Shown here: one piece after another, positions 17,747 through 25,006 of the stretch
Layout: each line of letters begins with the position of its first letter
Numbering within the stretch: position 1 is the first letter of the stretch
From: Cytobacillus depressus
Lineage (GTDB): Bacteria; Bacillota; Bacilli; Bacillales; Cytobacillaceae
Reading direction: 5' to 3'
DNA length: 64,000 bases
Assembly: GCF_008923245.1 (NCBI RefSeq)
Contig: NZ_WBOS01000001.1
Location: 1,014,215 to 1,078,214, forward strand
Translations under genes and position numbers: made by a program
The notes under the pieces: model-generated
Told to the model about the DNA's origin: nothing
Databases searched by the model: none
Seen by the model: only the letters and a program-made list of their open reading frames with translations

Positions 17747-19066
17747 CTATATCCCTAAACCAAGTGAGAATAAGATAATGGCTAATGCTACCCCAAGTGC
17801 CGGTACAATAACGGTCAATGCGCCAACACCCCAATAGGCATCCTGATGGGTTTCACCGCAAATAGCACGAACTGTTGTTACGACATAGCCATTATGAGGC
17901 AGAGTATCTAGAGCACCAGATGATATCGCCACTACCCTGTGCAATGCTTCAGGGTTGACACCCATTTCCATATAATGCGGTGCTAACAGCGGCAAGGCAA
18001 TCGCTTGGCCTCCAGAAGATGATCCGGTCATCCCAGCAATCACACTGACTGCAATCGCTCCACCAATTAATGGACTGCCTGGAATGCTTGTCATTAAATC
18101 AACAGCTGTCGTAAAAGCAGGAACTGCCTTCGCCACGCCGCCAAACCCAACAACGGCTGCTGTATTTCCAATCGCAATTAACGCACCTAGCGTTCCTTCT
18201 GAAACAGCATCCCAGAAGTTCTTGAAATATTTTCGGTTTAATAAATAAGTAGCGATAACCCCACCTAATAACGCAAGAATTAGTGCAGATTGTTTCAATG
18301 AATCATGGAAGAAAAATGAAATAATTAATACAACAACTAACGGCACGATACCCATCATTGGGTTTGGTAAAACTTTGTCTTCCATTACCGGGTCTGATTC
18401 CCTTGATACAAAGGTTTCTCCTTTTTTGATAGCCTTTGTAATCATTCGCTTAAGCCACCAGTACCCAAAAACTGCCATAAAGACAGCAACGATTAAACTA
18501 ACTTCCCAGCCTGCCCATGGAGATGTATGCAAAAATTCAATCGGAATCCAGTTTTGAATTTCTGGTGAACCAGCAGAAGTCATCGTAAACGTAACAGAAC
18601 CGTGGGCAAGAGCTGCTGGAATAAATCTTCTTGGAAGATTGGCTTGTTTGAATAAGCTCAATGCCATTGGGTAGACTGAGAAAGCAACTACGAACAAACT
18701 AACGCCACCATATGTTAAAATAGCACAGGCAGCTACAATGGCAAGAACTGCATATTTCATTCCAAGCTTCTCAACGACAAATCTTGAAACACTATCCGCC
18801 GCTCCGCTGTCCTCCATTACCTTTCCAAAGATTGCACCGATTAAGAACATTAAATACCATGACGTCACGAAGCCTGAAAATCCACCCATATAGTTTCCGA
18901 CAAGATTCGCTTGTCCCTCAGCAGCCAACTGCGGAAATAACGGCATTCCGCTAAAAATAGCAACAAATAAAGCTGATAACGGTCCCGCGACAAGCAGGTT
19001 CATCCCTTTCATCGTTAAAAAGATCAATAAGGCAAGACCGCCTACTAATCCGATCATGCTAAGCAA
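17747..19066 (-). CDS. GntP-family permease, likely hydroxybutyrate/short-chain acid
   Basis: 439-aa membrane protein with about 12 hydrophobic segments and the family's Gly/Ser-rich loops (GMTGSSSGGQAIALPLL, then SSGALDTLPHNG). GntP family transporters move gluconate and related acids with protons; the pairing with a hydroxybutyrate-type dehydrogenase suggests a hydroxy- or keto-acid as cargo (inference). The start is a TTG with GGGGG seven bases upstream. First gene of a two-gene operon behind a sigma-54 promoter. Confidence 0.85.
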   Translation of the reverse strand: MLSMIGLVGGLALLIFLTMKGMNLLVAGPLSALFVAIFSGMPLFPQLAAEGQANLVGNYMGGFSGFVTSWYLMFLIGAIFGKVMEDSGAADSVSRFVVEKLGMKYAVLAIVAACAILTYGGVSLFVVAFSVYPMALSLFKQANLPRRFIPAALAHGSVTFTMTSAGSPEIQNWIPIEFLHTSPWAGWEVSLIVAVFMAVFGYWWLKRMITKAIKKGETFVSRESDPVMEDKVLPNPMMGIVPLVVVLIISFFFHDSLKQSALILALLGGVIATYLLNRKYFKNFWDAVSEGTLGALIAIGNTAAVVGFGGVAKAVPAFTTAVDLMTSIPGSPLIGGAIAVSVIAGMTGSSSGGQAIALPLLAPHYMEMGVNPEALHRVVAISSGALDTLPHNGYVVTTVRAICGETHQDAYWGVGALTVIVPALGVALAIILFSLGLGI

Positions 19067-19199
19067 TTTATTTTCCCCCTTTTGTGTTTGATTATTTCTA
19101 CATTTACTTTTTTGAAAAAGCAGGCATCACATCCTCCTGAAATGGTAACGCTTTCAAATTATATTTCCTTATTTGGCTAGTGCACCTACATAGACTTGT

Positions 19200-19215
19200 T
19201 GCAAGAACCGTGCCA
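19200..19215 (-). promoter_or_regulatory. Sigma-54 promoter of the permease-dehydrogenase operon
   Basis: Minus-strand TGGCACGGTTCTTGCA is a perfect match to the minus 24/minus 12 consensus (TGGCAC-N5-TTGCA), 134 bp upstream of the permease start. Confidence 0.9.
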
Positions 19216-19265
19216 GAAATACACCCTCTCTAGAGAGCCAATATTCAAACTCTTTGTGAACATTA

Positions 19266-19283
19266 ATTCCAGAATTCTGGAAT
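19266..19283. promoter_or_regulatory. Candidate activator-binding palindrome
   Basis: Perfect 18-bp palindrome ATTCCAGAATTCTGGAAT, 50 bp upstream of the sigma-54 promoter and between it and the activator gene. Position fits an upstream activator site; binding is inferred only. Confidence 0.45.
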
Positions 19284-19377
19284 GAATCAATTTATAGATT
19301 GCCTTTTTACATAGAGTAGTTTTTAAACAACTGTGTACTTACATCATCTTTTGGATGATGCATTTAATAGAAAAGAA

Positions 19378-19418
19378 AAGTCCAGAAAAATGGACAGGTT
19401 TCCAAGTTTCTGGACTAT
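19378..19418 (-). terminator. Terminator of the sigma-54 activator gene
   Basis: GTCCAGAAA / TTTCTGGAC inverted repeat with an internal GTCCA, T-rich after it on the minus strand, just past the stop at 19415. Confidence 0.75.
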
Positions 19419-20483
19419 AGATCAGTCATCCCATATTTTTTTAATTTTTCATACATAGATGATTTACTAATTCCTAATGCCTTCGCTGCTTCAAGCTTAT
19501 CATGATATTTGTTCAAGCTTTGGAGTAAGACTCTTCTTTCTGTTTCCTCTAATATTTCTTTCAGTTTTTTACTTCCTACTGGAAAAACAGATGATTCTTT
19601 TAAATAATCAGGTAAGGATTCCATTGTAATCTCTTCACCATTTGTTAAGTGGATGGCTGCCTCGATGACATTCTCCAGCTCTCTAATATTACCTGGCCAA
19701 CTATACTGGCTAAATCTCTCTAATACATCTTCGAAAACATGGCTAATCCGTTTTCCAGACTTCTTCGTTATCTTTTTAATAAAATAATCGAGTAGCACAG
19801 GGATGTCCTCCATCCTCTCACGCAGCGGAGGAATCATAAAGGGGATTACATTGATTCGGTAAAATAAATCTTGCCGAAAGCGTTTTTCATCCATCATTTT
19901 CTCAAGCGGGCGATTGGTGGATGCTATGGGCAAATAATTCCTTTCCCGTCCCGCTCTCTCCCCGAATTAAAACCGAAATATCACTTGAGGCAATCATTTT
20001 CACTCTATCCTTCAGTCTTTCAATTTCCTTCGAAGTGCCCAATAAATCATCTAGACTGTATTTCACACTGCGATCAATATCCTGGATATAGCTTTGGATT
20101 TTCGTCAGCATGCTTTTCACATGACTGTTCATTTTCATCCATTCCCTCGTATCCCGGAAGAACACCGTCCCGAAAGCACCGACCACTTGGCCATCCATTA
20201 TAATCGGGATGCGGTTCGCAATCATATAATTCCCTTTTATGTATTGAAGGTCCGCCACCTCCTCTTTTCCAGTCGCTGCTACAATATGCATGCGGGAATT
20301 TTCGATGACTTTTGAAACATGGACCCCAATCACCTTCTCCCGTTCAACCTCTAAAAAATCGCAATAATTTTTATTTATATAAATAATCTTTCCAGCTTTA
20401 TCTACAACGACAAGCCACCCAAAAGCACTTTCAAGAATCGTTTCAACAATTTCGACCGGAATATCTAATAATGCGCTTTTCAT
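19415..20483 (-). pseudogene. Sigma-54 dependent activator with internal deletion
   Basis: The first part (20483 to about 19910) encodes a PAS-type sensor (residues about 10-125) and the Walker A segment GESGTGKELFAHSIHQ, then stops. A second frame (to 19415) resumes at ASTNRPLEKMMDEKRF, through the AAA+ C-terminal half (RINVIPFMIPPLRER, SWPGNIRELENV) to a Fis-type helix-turn-helix (AKALGISKSSMYEKL). About 75 codons present in all relatives, covering the GAFTGA loop and Walker B, are missing at 19905-19930. Without these the protein cannot activate sigma-54 polymerase. It lies beside the sigma-54 operon it presumably controlled. The two reading-frame pieces may still be translated separately. 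Confidence 0.88.
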
Positions 20484-20605
20484 AATAATCCCCTTTTGGA
20501 AAATTCATACTCTTACATTATTTTATCATAATTATTAGATAATTTAATTCAGGAAGTATTTTTTCATCGGTTTTCGTCAATGAAGAAAGGAAGGGAGGTG
20601 TTGAT

Positions 20606-20932
20606 ATGAAAGGCATTTATTTCAAAACGGAGAAAAAAAGCCAAGATGACGTTTTATCTTATATGAAGGAAAATCACATTCAAAACGTGAAACTCAATCC
20701 ATATCAGATTCATGACTATTACACGAATCCTCATGCGCTTTTATATGACTTAAAGCAAACGAAGGCTGAGTTAGACTGCTTTATAATTCCTTCGCGGACA
20801 GAGATCGAAGAATTTATTCATATGTATCCAGCCAAATGGCTATTATTAAAAAGTTATTTTAAGAATGTTTTATTTTTTGAGGGACATGGAAACGGTTCTC
20901 TTGCCACAGATAACGGGTCTTGGGATATATGA
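20606..20932 (+). CDS. Hypothetical 108-aa protein
   Basis: Not recognised. A soluble mixed alpha/beta protein (MKGIYFKTEKKSQDDVLSY...) without signal peptide or membrane segment. GGGAGG lies seven bases before the ATG, giving a strong start. It is divergent from the broken sigma-54 regulator and convergent with the MFS gene, and is followed by a terminator at 20951. The Lys- and Tyr-rich composition and good codon pattern support a real gene. Confidence 0.7.
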   Translation: MKGIYFKTEKKSQDDVLSYMKENHIQNVKLNPYQIHDYYTNPHALLYDLKQTKAELDCFIIPSRTEIEEFIHMYPAKWLLLKSYFKNVLFFEGHGNGSLATDNGSWDI

Positions 20933-20950
20933 CCAAGTGGAGAATTAGAA

Positions 20951-20982
20951 AAGACCTGCAATTAAAGTGCAGGCCCTTAAGA
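20951..20982. terminator. Terminator between the 108-aa gene and yttB
   Basis: AGACCTGCA / TGCAGGCCCTT-type stem between convergent genes; T run is weak. Confidence 0.6.
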
Positions 20983-22158
20983 AGCATGGACAATTTTCTC
21001 TTTCTCTTTTATTTTCTTGTCATACGCCAAAGTAGTAAAGATTGATACAACGAGAAGCCCGATGATGATCATAAATAGCATGGACATCCCGTACAAATCA
21101 ACAAGAATTCCGCCTAACAACGGACCGATCATCCGGCCCCCTGTTGCCATACTATTGACAATTCCTTGATAAAAGCCTTCTCTGCCTTTAGGCGCAAGAT
21201 CGTTCGCAATTGTAGGAACGGCTGGCCATACGAGCATTTCACCAATCGTTAAGATAATCATCCCTGCGAGAAATGCCGTGAATTGATGTGCAACGGATGC
21301 AACAGCATATGAAACAATAAAAATCATGATGCCAATATTTATTTGTGTTTTTAAAGATTTAATCCGTTTCACAAGTAAGTTTACAAGTGGCTGCCCTACT
21401 ACAATTAGAGCACCGTTTATCGTCCAAAGGAAACTATATTGTCTTAAAGTGATATTCAATTCTTGTGTAAAAGAGGCAATTGTTGTTTGCCATTGAACAT
21501 ATCCGGCCCAGCATAAGCTGTAGCCAATGCATAAAATTAATAATGCGTATAATTTTGTATGATTTTTGTTAACCTGGGCCCCTTTCTTAACGGAAGCGTG
21601 CGAGCTTGGTTGGGTTTGAATTCCTTTGTAACCGAAAATAGCAATAAGGAGAAAAACGATATACATAAATGTATTCGCAATAAAGATAAGCTGGAAGGAA
21701 AATGAAGCTACAAATCCGCCTAGAGCAGCACCAATCGCAACTCCTAAGTTTTGGGCAACGTAAAGTGCGTTAAATGATTTTCTTCCGCCTTCTTTCCATA
21801 CCGTCCCTGCCATCGCATACATCGATGGAAAGATAATTCCCGCGCCAAAACCGACAATCGTTAAAAAAACAACATACATTGGCCAGCCATTCCAAAAGGT
21901 TAAGCCAATTAATGCTAGTAAAGCAATCCCTACTCCAAGCAGGATTGATTTATAGCCGCCAATCTTATCAAATAGATAGCCCCCACATAAATTCCCGATC
22001 ACACTAGCTCCTGAATTTAACATGAGGACAAAACCTGCAACTGATAATGATTGGCCTAAATGGTTATGAATATAGATAGCGTTTAAAGGCCATAAAAAAG
22101 AAGAGCCTGTTACATTTACCACCATCCCAATTATTAAAAGCCATAAGGCACGTGGCAT
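20977..22158 (-). CDS. yttB: MFS transporter YttB
   Basis: 393-aa major facilitator with about 12 membrane segments. The loop after segment 2 reads GGYLFDKIGGYKS, the usual MFS signature position, and the second half repeats the pattern (VNSMATGGRMIGPLLGG). GGGAGG precedes the ATG. B. subtilis has the homologue YttB near ytzC; drug efflux is often guessed for this family, but no substrate is known. Monocistronic. Confidence 0.85.
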   Translation of the reverse strand: MPRALWLLIIGMVVNVTGSSFLWPLNAIYIHNHLGQSLSVAGFVLMLNSGASVIGNLCGGYLFDKIGGYKSILLGVGIALLALIGLTFWNGWPMYVVFLTIVGFGAGIIFPSMYAMAGTVWKEGGRKSFNALYVAQNLGVAIGAALGGFVASFSFQLIFIANTFMYIVFLLIAIFGYKGIQTQPSSHASVKKGAQVNKNHTKLYALLILCIGYSLCWAGYVQWQTTIASFTQELNITLRQYSFLWTINGALIVVGQPLVNLLVKRIKSLKTQINIGIMIFIVSYAVASVAHQFTAFLAGMIILTIGEMLVWPAVPTIANDLAPKGREGFYQGIVNSMATGGRMIGPLLGGILVDLYGMSMLFMIIIGLLVVSIFTTLAYDKKIKEKEKIVHAS

Positions 22159-22306
22159 AAAACCCCTCCCTTTTACCTTATATATATATAAATAGCCGTC
22201 CGATTATTTCGCTTGCCAAAACAATTTTATGATGTTTTTACATTCCTGGCAATAACTATTCACCTAATGTGTTAAACACAGAATATACAATTTAATTGGC
22301 CAAGTA

Positions 22307-22331
22307 AAAACCCTCCATAACGGAGGGTTTC
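22307..22331 (-). terminator. Terminator for the small genes upstream
   Basis: AAACCCTCC-GTTA-GGAGGGTTTTT on the minus strand, downstream of the 54-aa gene. Confidence 0.85.
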
Positions 22332-22387
22332 TGTTTTAGCTTCAGCACTAGGGAGAATTTTGCAGGTGCTTTCCGCATTTATTTTTG

Positions 22388-22434
22388 TCTAGCTACAGCG
22401 CCTAGGGGCGACAAGGCGCTGTAGCTTTTCGCTA
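22388..22434. repeat. Short Family II repeat (ends only)
   Basis: TGTCTAGCTACAGCGCCTAG followed almost at once by GGCGCTGTAGCTTTTCG: the conserved ends with a tiny interior. It overlaps the stop codon of the 54-aa gene. Confidence 0.7.
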
Positions 22435-22596
22435 TTCAGGGTGGAATTTCGATTTAACAGGCTGACCTTGTTTTTCGTATTTCTTTTTTGCTTGCTTTAT
22501 GATGTCAAAATTCTGTCCAAATTCTACATCTTGATTATTAATGCCATTGCGATTTTTTTGTTCTGGATTATTTTGTTTTGAACGCTTTTTAACCAA
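22432..22596 (-). CDS. Small hydrophilic protein, 54 aa
   Basis: Frame starting at a TTG (MVKKRSKQNNPEQKN...) and ending KSKFHPE. AAGGAG lies seven bases upstream of the TTG, a good signal. The protein is very polar, rich in Lys, Gln and Asn, with an NQDVEFGQNFD segment, reminiscent in composition of minor spore proteins, but no family is recognised. It sits 12 bp downstream of ytzC and is probably cotranscribed with it. Confidence 0.6.
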   Translation of the reverse strand: MVKKRSKQNNPEQKNRNGINNQDVEFGQNFDIIKQAKKKYEKQGQPVKSKFHPE

Positions 22597-22608
22597 ATTG
22601 ATCACTCC

Positions 22609-22872
22609 TTAATGGGGTTGAACAATCATTCGATTTTGAAGTTGCTGCAGCTGTAGCCTCATTCGGTGAAGCTGTTCCCGTTGTTGGGAGTTAGCGCTTA
22701 GGGCAAGCTTCGATAAATCATTGTATGCATTTTCCAGTGAATGCAAAGCGTCTGTATATCCATTTTCATTATAATGCTCTTGTGCTCTTTCAACTTGCAG
22801 CTGGTCATTGGCGAATCGGATTGCATCCTCACATTGCTGAATCAAGTTACTAACGGATTCACGAGTTGCCAT
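22609..22872 (-). CDS. ytzC: YtzC family protein
   Basis: 87-aa helical protein: MATRESVSNLIQQCEDA, a central HYNENGYTDA segment and a Gln/Arg-rich C-terminal coiled helix (REQLHRMRLQLQQLQNRM). It matches the small Bacillus YtzC family of unknown function. AGGAGG lies upstream of two adjacent ATG codons; the second (22872) has the better spacing and matches the B. subtilis start. Next gene downstream is the 54-aa frame. Confidence 0.82.
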   Translation of the reverse strand: MATRESVSNLIQQCEDAIRFANDQLQVERAQEHYNENGYTDALHSLENAYNDLSKLALSANSQQREQLHRMRLQLQQLQNRMIVQPH

Positions 22873-22930
22873 CATATCCCCTCCTGAAAAATTCAGAAGC
22901 AAAGTGCTTCATCCATTAGTTTGTTCATAA

Positions 22931-23083
22931 AGTGAAACTTCAATCAGTGGGGGTTTTTCCCATCCCACAGTGATTGTTAGTTGAACCAATCGGGCCTTTA
23001 CGGGCAGTTGATCTCCCACTTTATATTCAATGTTTATACTGGAAACATTATAGTGGGAGATCTTACTGCCCGTTAATCTGCGA
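22931..23083 (+). repeat. Family I two-hairpin element, copy A
   Basis: Begins AGTGAAACTTCAATCAGTGG, first hairpin closing CCACAGTGATTG, then GTTAGTTGAAC, ATCGGGCCTTTACGGGC, and a second long hairpin (ACGGGCAGT-TG-ATCTCCCACT with AGTGGGAGAT-CTT-ACTGCCCGT), ending TTAATCTGCGA. It fills most of the ytzC-ytqA divergent gap (306 bp). No gene seen. Confidence 0.88.
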
Positions 23084-23208
23084 ATATTCTTTTTCCTATT
23101 TCATTTAATTGCTGGTAATATCAGTTTCCATTCGTTACAGTTAGTATTGATTTTCTAATCATGATAAAATATATTTTTAATTTGCAATAGTTGTTGGAGG
23201 GTTCTAAT

Positions 23209-24189
23209 TTGAATCAGAATAAGCCATTTCCGTTTGCTTCTGATAACAAACGTTACCATACATGGAATTATCATTTAAGAAATGAATTTGGCCATAAAGT
23301 TTTTAAAGTGGCGCTAGATGGCGGATTTGACTGTCCGAACCGGGATGGAACGGTCGCACATGGCGGTTGTACTTTTTGCAGTGCTGCCGGTTCAGGCGAT
23401 TTTGCTGGGAACAGAGCCGATGATATTGAAACACAGTTTCATGAAATTAAAGAAAAAATGCATCGAAAATGGAAAGATGGCAAGTATATGGCCTACTTTC
23501 AAGCTTTCACAAACACACATGCACCTGTAGAAGTGCTTCGGGAAATGTATGAAAAAGTATTAAAACAGGAAAATGTTGTAGGGTTATCAATTGCAACAAG
23601 GCCTGACTGTCTTCCAGATGATGTCGTTGATTACTTAGCCGAGTTAAATGAAAGAACCTATTTATGGGTTGAGCTTGGCTTACAAACTGTTCACGAAAGA
23701 ACCGGACTACTGATTAACCGGGCTCATGATTATCAATGTTATGTTGATGGGGTGAATAAGCTTCGCAAACATGGAATTCGCGTATGTTCTCACATCATTA
23801 ATGGACTTCCTCTCGAAACACCAGAAATGATGATGGAAACAGCGAAAGAGGTTGCTAAGCTTGATGTGCAAGGGATTAAAATTCACCTTCTTCATTTATT
23901 AAAAGGTACACCAATGGTAAAGCAATATGAAAAAGGGAGCTTAGAGTTTTTATCTCTTGATCAGTATGTCAGCTTAGTTTGTGACCAATTAGAAATATTA
24001 CCCCCAGAAATGATTATTCACCGAATTACTGGTGATGGTCCGATTGAATTAATGATCGGCCCGATGTGGAGTGTAAATAAGTGGGATGTTTTGAATTCCA
24101 TTGATGCGGAATTAAAACGCAGGAATAGCTGGCAAGGGAAAAATTATCGCAGATTAACGGGCTGTAAGACTCCCGCATCAAGAAGTTGA
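23209..24189 (+). CDS. mnmL: Radical SAM protein MnmL (YtqA)
   Basis: Radical SAM enzyme of the TIGR01212-type family. In B. subtilis YtqA (MnmL) acts with YtqB in converting cmnm5(s2)U34 of tRNA to mnm5(s2)U. The cluster motif is CPNRDGTVAHGGCTFC, a spaced CxxxxxxxxxCxxC typical of this branch (about residues 43-58). GGAGGG seven bases upstream sets a TTG start at 23209. The last 14 or so codons (NYRRLTGCKTPASRS) lie in Family I copy B, so the native C terminus appears replaced by repeat sequence. Confidence 0.88.
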   Translation: MNQNKPFPFASDNKRYHTWNYHLRNEFGHKVFKVALDGGFDCPNRDGTVAHGGCTFCSAAGSGDFAGNRADDIETQFHEIKEKMHRKWKDGKYMAYFQAFTNTHAPVEVLREMYEKVLKQENVVGLSIATRPDCLPDDVVDYLAELNERTYLWVELGLQTVHERTGLLINRAHDYQCYVDGVNKLRKHGIRVCSHIINGLPLETPEMMMETAKEVAKLDVQGIKIHLLHLLKGTPMVKQYEKGSLEFLSLDQYVSLVCDQLEILPPEMIIHRITGDGPIELMIGPMWSVNKWDVLNSIDAELKRRNSWQGKNYRRLTGCKTPASRS

Positions 24190-24288
24190 TGAACCAAAAA
24201 AATTCAACGCCGGAGATCAAACAGCCCGTAAAGGCCCGATTGGTTCAACTAACATTCAGTGGAAAATCGCCACTGAATGAAGTTTCAC
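24147..24288 (-). repeat. Family I two-hairpin element, copy B (inverted)
   Basis: Reverse-oriented copy. On the minus strand: GTGAAACTTCATTCAGTGG, hairpin closing CCACTGAATG, GTTAGTTGAACCAATCGGGCC, then ACGGGCTGT paired with ACAGCCCGT, ending TTAATCTGCGAT. The A-to-T and T-to-A exchange in the stem relative to the other copies (CAGT/ACTG) keeps pairing. It overlaps the 3' end of ytqA by 43 bases and separates it from ytqB. Confidence 0.88.
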
Positions 24289-24319
24289 TAAATGTCAGAA
24301 GTAATGTAGGGGTGCAGGC

Positions 24320-24892
24320 ATGAAGCTAGATGGAGTATTACCTTTTGCTAGGCTATTGCTTGAGAAAGCTGTTGATCAAGGCGACATTGCAGTAGATGCT
24401 ACTTTAGGCAATGGGCATGATACAGTATTTCTTGCAAAATTGGTTGGGGAATCCGGACGAGTATTCGGGTTTGATATTCAAGAGGAAGCTATTGTAAATA
24501 CAAAAAAGCGAATGGCAGAACAGCAAATTTCTGACCGTGTTACTTTGTTTCATAAAGGGCATGAATATATTTCGGCAAGCATTCCTGTTGAATGCCAGGG
24601 AAAAATTAAAGGAGCCATCTTTAATTTAGGTTATTTGCCTGGTGGTGATAAATCGATAGTGACTGTGCCCAACACAACGATTTCGGCAATTGAACAGCTA
24701 TTGGAAATCATGGCACCTGAAGGGATTATTGTCCTTGTCGTTTACCACGGTCATGATGAAGGTGCGCTCGAACGTGATGCCCTCCTTCAATACGTAAAAC
24801 AATTAGATCAGAAAATAGCTCATGTCCTTCAATATCAATTTATTAATCAAAAAAACAATCCACCGTTTATTGTGGCGATTGAGAAAAGATAG
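24320..24892 (+). CDS. mnmM: tRNA methyltransferase MnmM (YtqB)
   Basis: Class I SAM-dependent methyltransferase, 190 aa. B. subtilis YtqB (MnmM) methylates the 5-aminomethyl group at tRNA position 34. The SAM motif VDATLGNGHDTVFLA (about residues 25-39) and the NLGYLPGGDKS catalytic-site motif are clear. AGGGGTG lies seven bases before the ATG. It follows ytqA in the same direction but is separated by the Family I copy B. A bidirectional terminator follows at 24971. Confidence 0.9.
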   Translation: MKLDGVLPFARLLLEKAVDQGDIAVDATLGNGHDTVFLAKLVGESGRVFGFDIQEEAIVNTKKRMAEQQISDRVTLFHKGHEYISASIPVECQGKIKGAIFNLGYLPGGDKSIVTVPNTTISAIEQLLEIMAPEGIIVLVVYHGHDEGALERDALLQYVKQLDQKIAHVLQYQFINQKNNPPFIVAIEKR

Positions 24893-24903
24893 CATTTGTG
24901 AGG

Positions 24904-24963
24904 TCGCCGATATATCGTGGAATTCGCCGATATATCCGGGAACTCGCCGATATATCCAGAAAC
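24904..24963. repeat. Three tandem 20-bp repeats
   Basis: Three units, each opening TCGCCGATATATC, start at 24904, 24924 and 24944, with small variation in the last seven bases. They lie between the ytqB stop and the terminator. Confidence 0.92.
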
Positions 24964-24970
24964 TTATACC

Positions 24971-24998
24971 AAAAAACCTGCCTCAAGCAGGTTTTTTG
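24971..24998. terminator. Bidirectional terminator, ytqB / ytpB
   Basis: AAAAAACCTGC-CTCAA-GCAGGTTTTTT between convergent genes. Confidence 0.92.
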
Positions 24999-25006
24999 CA
25001 TTAATT

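Noticed and set aside
22931..24288. CRISPR array suggested by repeated GGGCCTTTACGGGC blocks
   Set aside because: Only two copies here, in opposite orientation, kilobase spacing, no regular spacers and no cas genes.
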